Shown: positions 12,854 to 26,755, numbered from the stretch's first letter. The stretch: DNA of 62,000 nt from Acanthaster planci (GCF_001949145.1 NW_019091373.1:258042-320041), one strand, 5' to 3'. A program made the numbers and translations. Notes: generated from the letters alone by a model not told the origin.

Positions 12854-15800
12854 ACAGCCGTATATATTCACCCTAAATAATGCCAGCATTCTGAGTGTCG
12901 ATTATTAGGCGTGGGAGCTCCTCTGGATGACAAGTATTGCTTGTTGCCATGGCAACAACGGCAGTGTGACGTCAATGGCTAGGAATAACACAGGGGCTCT
13001 AGAATTACGGCTAAAATAAGAATTGGGAAGATAAGAATAGTCTAAAATAGATCTGCCGCCTCGCGACTCGATGTGAATCTGTTCTCTCCACGACTCTGCT
13101 CCAGGGCTGCTCATTAATTGTAGCCATCCAACCCTCTATCGGCCTCATTTTGCTGCTCCGACATGTACCCTCATTTTTTTTTTCTCTTCTCATCCTCCAA
13201 TGTGATTTCCGCAGTGTAATCCTGCGTAGAATATAGACAGGTTGGTACATGTGTGTACTTCACTGATAAATACTTGATTACAGAAAAAGAAACTGAGAAA
13301 AAGAGTAAAAGTTTGTCAATGCCCTACCATCGATCCACCAGAAGTATGGTCAGGTCGAGTAATTTATTCATTTATTTGGGGTATTGAGGCACAAGTGTGT
13401 GTGCATGTAAATATCCAAGCTGCTTGTACACAAATGTCCAGACATGTACATGTGTACATGTGCTAGTACCAGGTACGTACTGGGTATTTAGCGGTACAAG
13501 ATGGGTTCAGTTTGCTTTGTCCATGTATTTTGAGGGACAAAAGCAATTTTTTTTAAAAAGATGTACAGTTTGAACCCTCTGAAGTGTTGAATACCTACAT
13601 GTATTTGTGACATCCTCCATGTGCATGTAGGTACTGTACATGTTGTGCTGCTTTGTGCAGTGTTCAGGTGTCTGTGCAATAGGAAATGATAAATTTATAC
13701 ATTTTTTCTGTTCTGAATAATGCATTATTATGAAGGATGCACTATAATACTGTGATATTAGCAATGCACCCATTAATATTTGTGCGTTTAGGTTCTACTT
13801 GGAGTAATCGGTCTTCATTAGTTTACCATATAAGATTAATGAGATAATGCATACATACGTGTATGTGTGTTACAGGTACACCGTACACGTGTATACAGGT
13901 GATTACAGACGTGAGGGGTCCTTTTTTTTTTGGTCCCTATTACATCTTACACATGATTTTGTAAGTTCGGAACACATTTTCTAACTTCCAGGAGTGATGA
14001 ATTGATAAAAATTGCCTGCCAAAATAATAATAATTAGTTTGAAATCAATTCCGATGATTTTACCATGACTAAGGTCAGATGTAACAGGGACACAAAAATG
14101 CCACACTTTTGGACCCCCAACTTCTGGAATTACCCATAAATTCCAAACACAAACATATACATGTAACTCAGGAGCTATACATATACTTGTAATTTGTTTT
14201 GCATGATGGGACAGAGTCCTTGAATCTTATTGTGTCCTCGGCCTTGTTGTACATGTACATGTTCCAACATTTTCAAAGCATTGGGACTTCCGCCAAATAG
14301 GTCCTTTAATCTTAAACAATATCATTGTACCTGCATAGAACACACTTTGTACCTCATGAGTCTTTAATACTTCTGGCTCATCCTTAGACCTACAGTACAT
14401 GTATTTCTACACCCATGTACATGAGTATTATCTACATGCATTCATACTTATATCTGTATTCGTCCCCTCAAAATACTCTATAAACACCGTCTTTTATATA
14501 AAAACATTTCATACACGTATCAAAGGAACGGGGAGAAAAAGCAAGGCCATTCTTATTTCCGATCCATACAAAAGGAAAATTAAAGTCACTGAAGATTAAG
14601 TGAGGTACACATCGTGAGTAGGATGAATGCCATAGCCACTTTTCCCATGATGCGGCTGCCCTTAGCAACGATAGACCCAGGATGACCTTCTCTCCTTTCC
14701 CCCATGTCTCAGGAAGTAGACGGAAGCTTCTCAATCCTCAAGTTTTTCCACTATATTTGGTCATGTTTTGGCGTCATCCCACGCAAATTCTTACCTTGAT
14801 TCTATTTTTGCAGCCGTCTACTGTAGGCAATTACTGCTTGTCGTGCGGCAGCTAAAAATAACCAAGGTTTATGTTTTGCGGGGGCACGATATTGCGACGT
14901 TTGTGATGAGTAAAAGGAACCAAGGGTCCGAGGAGGCCAAAGCCTTGTGTATTACACTGAATTACATGTAAGAAACAAAATGGTGAAGAATTGGACACGT
15001 ATACACAATACATGTACTTGTACAATGTGTTATTGGTTGTGTCGGATTAAGAAATGCAATGCCACTTTGTGTTCATGTACAGTATGTATTATTGCCGTAA
15101 ATACGAGTGGTCTTTACATGTATGTGTGTGCACTCATTTTCATTTGAAGAGTTCTAGTACTTATCACTTGCATGTTTTGTTTAGTTTTTAACCATGCTTC
15201 AGAGAAGACCAGTGAGAAGGCCATGTTGGAATCTGCCCTGGTAGGAAATACATGTAACACACATGCCTGCGGAGAATACAATTTAGTGACTTTGAAAGAT
15301 TTCACATAATTTCACGTACTTGTTCATGTACATGTACATACTACATGTGCCTGTACGTGTACACATGCATTGTCTGCAGATGCATGCTGTTGTGTTCAGC
15401 CATAGCCAAGTGATTCAAGTGCTGCCAGGCTTCGACTTTTTGAACATATATTGTACATGCAGAGACCATGCATGCGTACTGTACGGTGTACAACAGCCAT
15501 CTTGAAGGTTTTTTTTGTTATTTGGTAACAAGGGATGCACTCAGCTCAGCTCCTGAATGTCCATGTGGGACAATACTAGTAGATGGTTATTGTGTCAAAA
15601 ATGTATACATTTAGTACGAGTACATACATGTACACACTGTTACACGTCAGAACTAGGCCTAGTACACGCGTATGCTTCCAAAGGTAATGGGAATGGCAGA
15701 ATGAACTTAATCCTGCCGACCACTTTTGGGGCCTAATTTCATGCACTGCTTATCATCATTCCATTTTCCTCAAATATTTGTTTACATAGCAGAAATGGAA

Positions 15801-18518
15801 TGTTTTATTGAATGTTCACCTGTACATGCATAGTACATGTACTGGTACATGTCTTCCATTGTAATTGCCAATGCATGTTGGCTGCTTTACATACATGTAC
15901 ATTGTACTGCTGTATCATGGTACATGTATTTCATTGTTAGAATGTGTCCGTATTTCTAGGCGGATAATGACATGCGCACATTTGGGCTCATCATATGGTG
16001 CAATGTGATGTGATCAGTGCATCAAATTATTGATCTGAATGCTGTAGGTCTACTGGGGAAAAGGGGCAGTGATGCCTTCATACATTTAATGTACAACTGC
16101 AAGCATTTAACATCAAGTTTACATGACTGTGAAATGGTTGGTACATAAATGATGTGGTACTGAAAAGAGTTAAAGAAGAAAAAAATGCAGAGAAATCAAA
16201 TTTAAAATGTATCAGTATGGAAAGCCACTTTGCAAACATTTATTGTATGAAACAACAAATACTTTCATGGGTACATAAAATTTCTGGCTCACATGCATGC
16301 AGATACCGGGTACGTGCACAGGGAAGCACGTGCTAGATGGATATGTGCATGTGCACGGACACAGTAGTTGTGTACGTGTAGTGAGACACTCCATTGACAT
16401 CAGCCAACCCAGTTCTATTCATAGCACTTCTATACATAGCACGTTCTATAAATAACCCTCAGCGCTGTGCAGCTATTTATAGCCTGCCTGAAGGGAGGTT
16501 GATTTCCTCAGTATACTGTACATGTATGCCCGGGCAATGTGCATGACCGTTCCGTGTACAAGGCTCACACACTGTTGGAGTGCACCCACGTCCGTCCATA
16601 CGGTGTACATGTACATGTGCCAGCACATGTGGCATTTCACTATGTGTCTTGCTGACGTGTATGGGGAAGAGATAGGATTCTTTGCATCTTTGTACCCGAT
16701 ATCTCCTTACTCTTTCTCTACATACATGTACATGGATACCTTTGCTTCTTAATGACTGTATTTAAAGAGAATGCAAGAGCATATTTGTGATTATTACATC
16801 ATTGCCTCAAGCTCTTTATGTTGGGAATCTTGGTCCATGCACAAGCCAGATCTTTCTCTGGCAGAGATGTCTCAGAGTCCGTCATACATGTACGGACAAC
16901 ATTCCGATGAGGAATTTGTGAATTTACAGACTTGTCTAGGATGAGATGTGCAGGCACATGGTTTATTGGATACACACACCCTAGGTACTAGTACATGTAC
17001 ATTACATGTAGGCCTACATCCAGCACCTGTAGTTCTTGTACGGTTTGCAGTCTTGACTTGCCAAATTGACTCTTGCCCTTTACGTCTTTTGTGTGAAAAT
17101 GGGAAACGTATTTTCAACTTGGCATTCTTGCCAACCATTTAAAGATAAAATCTAGTGCCTTACATACCGGTATATTGTGTTGTCAAATTAATTTTTCTGC
17201 AGTCTTCAAACTGCTGGATGGTATTTTTTTTTTCCCCTCAGTGCAAGATTCTGCAGGTACCGTTTCATGTACCAGTACATGTATACTTCTTTATGGACAC
17301 ATTGAATTGTATGTGTCCAACTTGAGCATAAATCTTCATTTGGTCACTGTTACCTACGTGTTGATATGTATACATGTTTCCATCTATGTGTATACTACAT
17401 GTTTATTTGTTTTTTGTTTTATTTTGCATCTAGTAAAGAAACATGCTTTGAATACTACATTTAGGGGTTTAAGTGTTCAAGGTATATACTTCATCTTTCA
17501 TTTCCCCTGTTGTCCTTGGTCCTCTTACAGTAGATGTTCACAAATCTTGAACTTGATACAAAACAGAATCATTGGGGTTTGAAACCTACAGAGAGCTAAA
17601 AAACAAATACATGTAGGAGCTTGTGTGCTGTGTCAGTTTTTCTCTGTGTTTAATCCTCATTCTAGCCCATGAATTGTAGAAATGTGTGAATCGAATACAA
17701 GTGAGCACCGTACCAAATAGCCTCACCGGGAATTCACCTTTGTGGGCAAACGGAACTTGCCTCTTTCCGGATATCAATGACCGTCATGAGGAACTTGGCC
17801 TTTTCTTTCACTTCTGATCCATTGTGGAGTAGTACAGTTGTCGCCTCATGTTGCCATTTCCTGTGATTGTATAGATGTTTTTAGGAGTGTGCCATTGTCA
17901 GCAGCCAGGCAGTCTATTTTTGGTGTTCCATTTGAAAAGGATTTCGATAAATTACCTTCAGGTGGTGCTGAAAGAATATTTGGGTCATTCTGTAACTGAG
18001 GGTCCAAACATGTGACATGTCTGTGCCCCTATTATACCTGACCTGTGTAATTTGACATGGGAATTGGTTTCGAACTGTTTCTTTTTGTTTGGCAGGCAAT
18101 TTGCATCAACTCATCACTCTTGGAAATTAGAAATGCATTCTGAACTTACATCCGTCCTTGTTGGATGTGACATGGACACGAAAAATTGGACCCCTAATTA
18201 AAATGACCCATTTGTATGTAAATATTGTGAACTCGTGAAGGTCGCGTCTCATTAAGTCCCAATGTACCGGTATATGTACTGGTATATTGACCATATACTG
18301 GAAGAAAAATCTATTGTAATAGTATTGGGTAATAAGTTTTAATTTGTTTATAAGTAGACAAAATGAACTATGGTACAAACAAACACAGAAATATTGGGGT
18401 GTGTGCATGCCTCAGCTAGATGGTTTTTATTCATCAGATGTGTAGGGTATCGAAATCTGGGCAGCCGACTCATCCTGCATGCGAGTCACTGTTATTAATG
18501 TATACAAAGCTTTGTTTA

Positions 18519-18715
18519 GGCACCCACAGAATGCCCCAGAACATACATTGTAGCTCCAAGCACCACTTGACTCAGAACATCCATTTTATATGAATTCTTT
18601 GAGCACCCACAAGGTCCCAAAGTGCCCCAAGTTCCAAGCACCATTTGACTCAAAATACAATATTTATAATGATTCATTGTTTTGGCTTCTACAAGGGCCA
18701 AAGAGCACCAACAGC
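18519..18715 (+). repeat. Diverged tandem repeat, about 82-bp unit
   Basis: Successive segments share the order of GCACCCACA, GTGCCCC or ATGCCCC, TCCAAGCACCA and TTTGACTCA followed by an AT-rich spacer. The first unit starts near 18519 and the second near 18601. A third, weaker unit from about 18683 keeps AAGAGCACCAA and TACCATTTGAGTTG. Divergence is high, so this is an old local duplication. Confidence 0.55.
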
Positions 18716-21700
18716 TTCACGTACCATTTGAGTTGGAGTGCCACAGCTCAGTGACAATAATGACCTTATGATTGGCTGAAGTGACAATTTTTAGGACATT
18801 TCCAGAACACTTTGTAACTCCACATAAGTTGTTTGTACATATACAAAGTCAACAAAAGAGTTTCCAGATATCTTTCTTGGTTTGCACTTACAAAAGAAAG
18901 ATGTGTCCTTCCCTCTTGCGCTTACTCAAGGGAAAACATGGTTACAGCAACCATCAAACTCCAGCTACTCCATCGAGTTATTTTACATAATGCAGCACAG
19001 TGTATTTTATTTACTCAACATACTGGGGGATTTTGTACAATTTCTTAATGTTAAGAGTAAAATACCATCCATAAACCACGGGGGTAATGGAGGAGGAGGA
19101 AGGGGAGGTGGTGGGAAAAATTTTGTAGAAGAATCAGGCTCTAAATCTTGTTCCTTAAGAGGCTGAGACAAAAGTGACAGCAAGGCAACTTTTCCTTTCC
19201 ACCCAAAGTTTCAACCCCTAGGATGAAAAGAACTAACCCAACTTCTCATTTGCCTCACAAAGTATCCCAAAACAAAATCTCTGATTGGATGGTTGCCCCC
19301 GTCCAAGCCTTCCTCACCATCGAACAAAGTTTTGTAGCTCTTGATTGGCTGTTTTCTCGATAACAGGATCCCATTTTTGTGACAAAATTTTCTGTGGGAT
19401 TTTGTGTACAAAATGCCTCCCAAGCAAAGTACATGTATTTGCATGCCTGCATGTACATGAAATGCAAACATGGTGTAACAGGAAGCTACATACAAACATG
19501 TATCAGTCTAGAGTATTACCATATATGGGCATAGTGACCTTTCCTTTACTAATAGAGCAATCCTTGTCAAAATTCAATTTTGAATATCTCAAGTTGGCAA
19601 CGGCAAATTTTAAATCCCATTGGTACAAACGTGTTTTAGAACTCTAGTTTTGTTTGTAGTCAGTTTTTTTTGCACAACCAATCAAATTTTTGTAATTGAA
19701 ATTTTTTTTGCTCCATATGCTGCAACATGTTAGAAATGTACCCAGTAACATGGAAACACCTATGCAATCCGTTACAGGCTGCTAGAACAAGCCTTGTGAT
19801 TGGTTAGATTGCACGAGATTGTAATGTAATAGGCTGTCCAAATATGGTAATACTCCAGACTGAGGTATTATCTGCAGTAAGGCTATCCTTTCTGCACCAC
19901 ACCTAAAATGAGCACGGGACAATCCATTGCCAGATTCACTGCTTAAATAATTTGATCATTTTGCGATAAAATTTACAACACACAAAATATATTTGTTCAA
20001 GTCTACAATGCAGAAGCGATGAAAAGAAGTACAAGTACATAAAACCCCTTATTGCCATCAGTACTCGGTGAATGCAACCAAATCCAGTGTGTCTGTAATG
20101 AGACTGCAACAAAATGCAAGAGAAAGCAACAGTGGATGTGGTTATGTTGCACCATGCACTAAAGACTTGGCAACATGGACATACTGGTTGGTATTGCTGT
20201 ACATTGCCACTTGTGCTGACTGCTACATGTACTTTCATGAATGTTGTTGAATTGATGTTGTAGAATGATTAAAAAATCTTCATTGTCCAGTGAGACAACA
20301 TCATCTAAAAGTGCCCCCAAAAGGTTCATTAGAGCATAGCTGTTGGGATTTGAAGTGATTGAGGTAGCCGTCTGAATTTCATGATTTCACCAATGAGGTG
20401 CAAAGTCTTTGTTACCTGGTGTTTCCTACGTTTTTCTGGCTCTTTTTACAAGGCTTCAGGCCTGGCTGAATTATTCCAGTGTCAATAGATGTTGTCTGTC
20501 AAATTAGGGTAGAAACCTGACAGTCCTACGTGTGGGTGTAAGTGTCCAGTAAACGAAGGTAGGAATATTTAAAGAATTTTGAAATTAGAAAAAAAATGAT
20601 AATTGTCCCGCCCCAGCATCATCAACATTGATAACTGCCACCCAGCGCGAAGTGGTTAAGGAAAAAAAGATCGAAGATATCGGGAAATTGCCGCATGTAG
20701 GCACTGCATTTTTAAAAGCATCTGGCAGAAAGTGGTTAACAGTATTTTGTGTGTGTGAGTACATGTTAGACTTGATATTCTGGGCTAGAAGTGACTCCAT
20801 CATCTTATTCATTTTCAACATGACAGACACCCATCCTTGCTTTTGCAGGACAACACCTGTGAAATCCTGCAACTTTGTGGTCACTTATAGATATTTCTTG
20901 AAAACTGGTGCTCTACTTGTTAATAAAATATATGTACGTGATATGTGACATGTATGTGACATAGCACATGCGCTGTTAGCTGGTCCGCAGTGTAGCATTG
21001 GTGACAGTTCATTGCCCTGTGCAGCCAGCCTGTCGTTGCTGCTATGTACGTCATCACTTGTACAGCTCCCATTTCATGACGCTGTCAGCTTGGCATGATT
21101 CATAAAATTGCCCTCTAATATATTTATGTATTCAGATAATGACCATTCCGTGGCTGTTACTGAATACATGTATAGATTTTCACCCTCTTTCTTCCTCTTT
21201 GATGGAGTGTAGAATGCTGTGTAATGGCACTTGAATTTCATTTGCTGAATGGGTGAGAGTTGTCAATTTTAAGTAGTCAAATTCCCTAGGCATGCACAGA
21301 TATGCATACTCAATCTGTAGGATCAAGTAAACCTCTAGGATCGTATTTGTTTTTCAGATTTTTACACAGAAAAAAATCTGCCTCGGCATTCCTTGAGTTT
21401 CAACAGAGTAATACAAAAGTATTTATCAGTAGGTTTGCTGCTGAGCTTTAAAAAAATGGATTTGTACTGGTGCATAAAACTGATTATATTGCAGGGGTTG
21501 AAATTAACTTCCGTCTCTTGGTGGCCTGCAGGGCCAGAGGGAAGTGCACCGCACTGGCCCTTGTGAAAAGTTGGTGGCCCGGATTGAGTACATGTAATGA
21601 AATTGATCAGGTCCACCACACATGCCCATTTGCATCAGTTGAACTTCTCTACCAAAACAGCTGATTGGCCAGCCTAGTTCTGCTTCTAGTTATGCGACTG

Positions 21701-23372
21701 ATCCTAAATTTTTGGCACAACCATAAAATTTATACATGTAAGCCAGAAGACACATTTAAAAATTTTTAAAAAGGAAAAAGAAAATGTCTTTCCTATCTTC
21801 ACAAAACACTTCTCAAAAATGTTTTCACATCTAAAGGCTTGTATTTTTTGTTTGCCTGCTTACATTTGCAACATTTGGAAAGACAGTTGTGTTATTTTCC
21901 CAAGTTCCCTTCGCATTTCACTATGGTGGTGGTGGAAACACACACGCAAATATTGCTCGATGCATACATACAGAAGCAAGGCTTCACTGGTTCCTGCTGC
22001 GCCGTGCCACTGCCAAAGAAGAAGTGATGGTAATGTGGCAACTAGTCCATGCATCCCGGTCAAAATAGCATTGTACAATTCACTGTACACACATGCAACT
22101 CTACAGCTGCACATAAAAAAAAAAATGATGTCGCAAATTTAATTGGAGGTTGATTTTGCTTGTACTTGACAATCGGACTTGACGTGATGCAACCTGTAAA
22201 GGTTTCATTGGTGTCCGTGGGAGATAATGTTAAACTGGCATTGTTAGAAAATGATACCAGCCAACATACCAGGGAGGCACCTGCTGCACGTGTATGAGCT
22301 ACATGCACGACCATGCAGTGAACAGAATGTCATGCCGCTATGTGTACATGTGGCACATGAACCCGGCCACGTGGACTATAAAATTATACTGTGAACTCAG
22401 AAGTCCTTCACCGGTAATTTGAAACACACGTCGTAAAATGTCATGAAAGTTGTGAAAATTTGGCAATGTTCCTCAAATGACCACTGTCCCTCTGGGCCAT
22501 CGTTTTGGGAGAATGCAGTGGCCTGATGAGTTTTTTGGTGGCCCCAGGCCAGAGGATCACCATTAATTTTGACCCCCAATGTAGTACAAAGAACATGCCA
22601 TTGGCCAATTTTGAATGGATGCTTTGGGGCATGTATTGAAACCAGGCATCCAAATTCTGGACCGTAGACCATTTCACTATCAAATAAATTTGTTATTACG
22701 TGTACACATGTACTGGGTACATGTACGCTCGCATGCACATAAATGGCCATTGAGGGAAAGAGCGTGAGCTTGCCCATTAGAAATGTTCAGGGGTACAACT
22801 TTTAACATTCATTTTCTCTCACTTTCTGCAGAATTGGTCACTTCTTCTTCAGAAACCCCATTCAAATAATATACCAGTAGGTTTTACTTTCTGGTCTGCA
22901 TGTACATTTACAGGGTAAATGGGTTCTTCGGAGTACAGATTCTAGAATAAAGACTCCAAAATTTTCTTTGTCAGAAAGGACTATGGTCAAGCTCTGCAGC
23001 TCTGTGCAGTTTATTTATGGAGTAATTTTAGAAGTAAATTTCAGTGGTCCTTCTACAGTTCTCATTGACAGACATATATTCGCCCCGTATCTGATAAATA
23101 TTTACTGCCCAAACAAGGTTGTGAAAATGCCAGGAATGTATATATTTACGAAGTTGGAATAATCTTGCACTTTGTGACGTCTATTGTAAATTAAATACTG
23201 TCTGCAGAAATAACCGCCAAGAAACCAACCGAAGATAAATGTACCATATGTTTAAAGATTCGGTTGTGTACACAGATTAGCCGTACACATTGCTTTTGCA
23301 TGTGTCACTGTTGTATTGGAACTTCTGCTTCAGAGATTCAATCGGCAGCAGTGTCAACATTAAAACTGTTCA

Positions 23373-23591
23373 TTAACCCTAACTACCCAAGGGATGCTGG
23401 ACCTAACCTTCCCCATTCACACAAAGTTAAACACCTGTATGGGACTTTGTGCACAGAGGCTGTTGGACTTTGTTTTTCTGAGGTATGCCAAACCCAGTGC
23501 AAAAGCCAGCTGTCTGGGCCTACCAGACCTATCCCCACAGAAATAGACACTTTACTACTGTTTAATTCTGGTTGGGGAAGGTTAGGGTTAA
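23373..23591. mobile_element. Small TTAA-flanked inverted-repeat element
   Basis: A TTAA at 23373-23376 is followed by CCCTAACTACCC, and the right end reads GGGGAAGGTTAGGG before TTAA at 23588-23591. The outer 11 bases (TTAACCCTAAC) are a perfect inverted pair, and CCTAACCTTCCCC at about 23402-23414 pairs with the right end as well. TTAA duplication plus ends starting CCC is typical of the piggyBac superfamily, so this 211-bp core may be a non-autonomous piggyBac-like MITE. It is small and has no coding capacity of its own. Confidence 0.4.
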
Positions 23592-24829
23592 ATGCATTTC
23601 CACCAGCAAGTTAGGAGCACATAAACTAAATCCACAAAAACTGGCATAAGGGCATAATTTTATTCTGCAGTGTGTACATACATAGGTGTACCTGTATGTG
23701 TATATATGTAGATGCATCTTGAGTAGAAACTAGCTCTTGATGTAGTTATTTCGTTGCAAATTGTGTATATGAATGTTTGTCTTACGAAACGCAATCAATT
23801 CTTTTGATCAATACTCTTATCGGACTGAAATGAAGTGTTTGTATTGATATTTCCATAAACCCCACTCAAATGCGTACTGGTACTGGTATGTATACATGTA
23901 CATGTACATGTTTATGTTCTGACACCTGTAAAGCTTCACTCTGTTTTACATGCACTGGCAACAGTCATCAGGTTTTAGCATTGTCTTGCTCATTTGCACT
24001 GCCAGACCTTCGCACACAAACTAGAGCTTCATCTGTCTTGATGGACTCCTGATACATTGGAAAGCTGAGTATTTCGTGGCAGTGTCGTGGTTTTTGTTTC
24101 TGATTAGCCCTAGCCATCCAAGTGCTTCGACGCCCAACAAGAGGATTTTGCAGGATTGATGATGCTACAGTCTTAATTCTGTCATTAATTTTTACTCCTG
24201 GGGCTTAGCGCTCTCCGGAAAGTTGAAGTACAGGGAATTTGAGTGAATGTTGAACTATGTTGAATGTTCTCTTCTGTTATAGGCCTTTACTTTCTCTGGA
24301 GTTCCAGTCAGTCTCTCTCACGTGACATCACTTCCTACAGAGTGTCACATGCATCAACATTTGTTGCATCCAAATTTTCGTGACTACACGTGCATGGGCT
24401 GTGCTGCATGTCAGAGAAATTTGAAGTAACATGGGAGCTTGTGGAACAAATTGCACACTGTGAGCCTACGCACCTGATGAAATTACACACGCAGCTGCAT
24501 TTTCACATGGAGATGGCTGTCTATGAGAGGGGTCTGTCAATGATCAAAGCTTGAAACCTGCAAAAACCATGATAGCAGGAACCAATTCAAATTATAGCAT
24601 CACTGAAGCCTACACTCTTCCGAAGGTGTGCTGCGCATGCCACTTTCCTCAGTTTTTACCTTTAAGAGATAAATTTTTTAATAGTTTTCCTTTCTCGGTT
24701 GGTAAAGGAAGATACGACAAATAGCTAGCTATGATCAGATGTACATGAGGAATACAAGTATCAGAAAAGCTGTGGACGTTTAAAGTTTGGCATTTCCAGG
24801 CATCTCTTTGTGTTTTATTTGTGCTACAG

Positions 24830-24940
24830 GGTGGGGAAGGTATCTTTGACCCGCAGACTGAGGCAGATAGGAGAGCACAGCATTGCATCGTAGCCTCACT
24901 GATAACAAGATTCCCTGGAATTACAGTCATTGGAGAAGAG
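24830..24940 (+). CDS. BPNT1: BPNT1 exon with GEE metal-binding motif
   Basis: A CTACAG acceptor precedes 24830 and GAG|GTAATT closes the exon at 24940. The 37 codons read GGEGIFDPQTEADRRAQ, then IVASLITRFPGITVIGEE. This matches the BPNT1 segment ending in the GEE motif, whose first glutamate binds the catalytic metal. The exon ends in phase 0. It has two more residues before DPQT than the human protein. It is the most 5' exon I can assign with confidence. Confidence 0.92.
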
Positions 24941-26168
24941 GTAATTTTGAAAAAGATTATTTTGTCTACCTCTCAAACTAAGAAATCTAACGTTTTTTTT
25001 TTAAATTGATCATTACATCTGTAATTGTTCTTTTCATTGCTACTCATGTGAATTGTAATTTGGCCATCTGGCATGTGTGCAGTCCATCTGTTCTGCTTTT
25101 GGTAAAGTTGAACGGGGTATTTCACCCTATCCAAGCCTCCCATTGCCTGACTGTAGGCTTAGGATGGCAAGAATGCAGACTCCAGTCCAAAGATACATGT
25201 ACTTTCCCTCATCAGGTTCAAATGTCTGACATGCTTATCGGTATGTACAGATGATTTCCCTTTGTATGAAATCCACAGGGCCTTGCCAAAATGTTTATAG
25301 TTGTACAGATAAGCAGAGTCGTAAACCATGCAAGTTTGTCTTGCCTTTGCAGTTTCAAAAAAGGTCGATTGTAATTGGGTTGTAAATGTCACCTTTCCCT
25401 ACAGTTGGTTGATAAAAATCATTCATATGAACCAAAATGTCATATTGTCTCTGTCTGTGTTTGTCTTAATCAAATACATGTACTTCCTCAGCAACATGTG
25501 CATGTACCATTCAGATGGGACCAATGAATTGTGCTAGATCTAACTGGAATTTCACTTGTGAGAACCGACTGTATGTATGTGCAGGACTTCCAGTTGCATT
25601 TGGCATGAACACTGTAGCAAATCAGGACAGCCTGAGCAAAAGTTCTCCATATCAATCAAAACAGTTGAATTTTTACTTGTTTGCAAGTTGTAAGAGTTAA
25701 TGTGCAGCAAACAAATTTTAATAATCACATATTCAAAATTGTGCTGCCTCAAAGTCAGTCACTTGTATTCATAATCTCTATACATTTTTTTTACTGACAT
25801 GTAAGTGCTCCAATGGATACTTGATAATGTTTTTTGTATTTGTTTAAGTAATAGCCATGAGCCTCCAGCTGGACCACGAGAGGGTGCAATTTTCTGACCA
25901 AAGGAGAGGCTCCTTTGGTTGGAATTGAACTTTGCTGGTTCAGTAACAACTATGAAATGCACGTGTTGCGGTCGCATTGTTACCAACATAATGAACACTC
26001 GTGACCAATATGGCTCTTTTCAGCCGATAAGGGGATGCTTCTGCTCGGGGCAAATACACCTGTAGTGATACTACTGGTATATTGTCTCTGCTTGGGTGGC
26101 TCTGTGTACCGTGTACATGTACAAACTCTGTATAGCTGATTTCTCTCATTTCTCTGTTTCCCCTCCAG

Positions 26169-26275
26169 GAATTGGAGAAGGAAAGATTGAGGACAGGCAG
26201 ATAGAGATGGGAGAGTCTGAGGACGTGTTGGCTGTAGAGTGTCCCCCAGAGTACCAAGACGTTGACCTCAATGAT
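26169..26275 (+). CDS. BPNT1: BPNT1 exon 107 bp long, one base short (frameshift)
   Basis: The acceptor is CCCTCCAG (26161-26168) and the donor GAT|GTAAAA (26275/26276). The downstream frame reads GEGKIEDRQIEMGESED, then VECPPEYQDVDLND, and joins in phase to the next exon (VVVWVDP). The exon is 107 bases, but a phase 0 to phase 0 exon needs a multiple of three; the human counterpart spans 36 codons, or 108 bases. Entering at 26169 in phase 0 meets TAG after 11 codons. One missing G in TTGGAG (about 26172-26177) would restore GAA TTG GGA GAA, giving E-L-G where the family has D-L-P. A sequencing or assembly error, an allelic deletion, or use of an internal AAAG acceptor (start 26186, in phase) are all possible. 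Confidence 0.85.
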
Positions 26276-26755
26276 GTAAAATGTGACGCCTAAATGTGTT
26301 TGTATCTTGGTATTCAGAGGAAGTTAAAGCAACCTCAGTCGATGGCAGACAGGCTTTGAAACTCTCGGTTTGAGTAGGGGTTACCCAACCTCTAGTTTGT
26401 TTTTGAGGGTTGTTCTGGCCAGCTATTTGCCCAAGTTTTGGGGGGACAAGTTCCCTACTGGGTGTAAATATGTGGGATGATGTATTTTAGTTTATAAGGG
26501 AATGGGTGCACCAGTTAATGTGTTCTGTGCAAGAGATGTGTTAAGTTCAGTGTGCAAAGTAGAACAGATCCATAGCCATCTTTGTCAGTTGTGAATGTTT
26601 GCCTCAAAAGAAAACTTTCCGGAGTCAGCAAGCAGTGCCAGTAAAATTGATGAGGAGAGAGCTGAAAGAGACTCACGGCAAAAACACTGCATCCTACATG
26701 TAGTAATAGTCCGATACAATCGTGATATAATTTGTTTCCTTTGTTTTGTGCGCAG

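Larger units (their letters stand above)
7249..24829. other. Long stretch without secure exons (probable intron or intergenic)
   Basis: This 17.6-kb interval before the first secure BPNT1 exon has no exon I can assign. It holds many ACATGTAC arrays (for example 7651-7665, 7676-7690, 10748-10760, 15325-15340, 16604-16618, 23891-23910), a LINE tail near 9.0-9.6 kb, a CRE/YY1-like promoter candidate near 10.0 kb, simple repeats near 12.56 and 12.84 kb, diverged tandem copies at 18.5-18.7 kb and a TTAA-flanked inverted repeat at 23.4-23.6 kb. The reading frames of 60-140 codons lack composition or motifs typical of conserved proteins. The missing N-terminal exon of BPNT1 may lie here, unrecognised. 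Confidence 0.5.

Noticed and set aside
20637-20740. Two GAAGTGGTTAA / AAAGTGGTTAA words resembling a piggyBac right end
   Set aside because: Both point the same way and no matching left end (TTAACCACTT) was found nearby.
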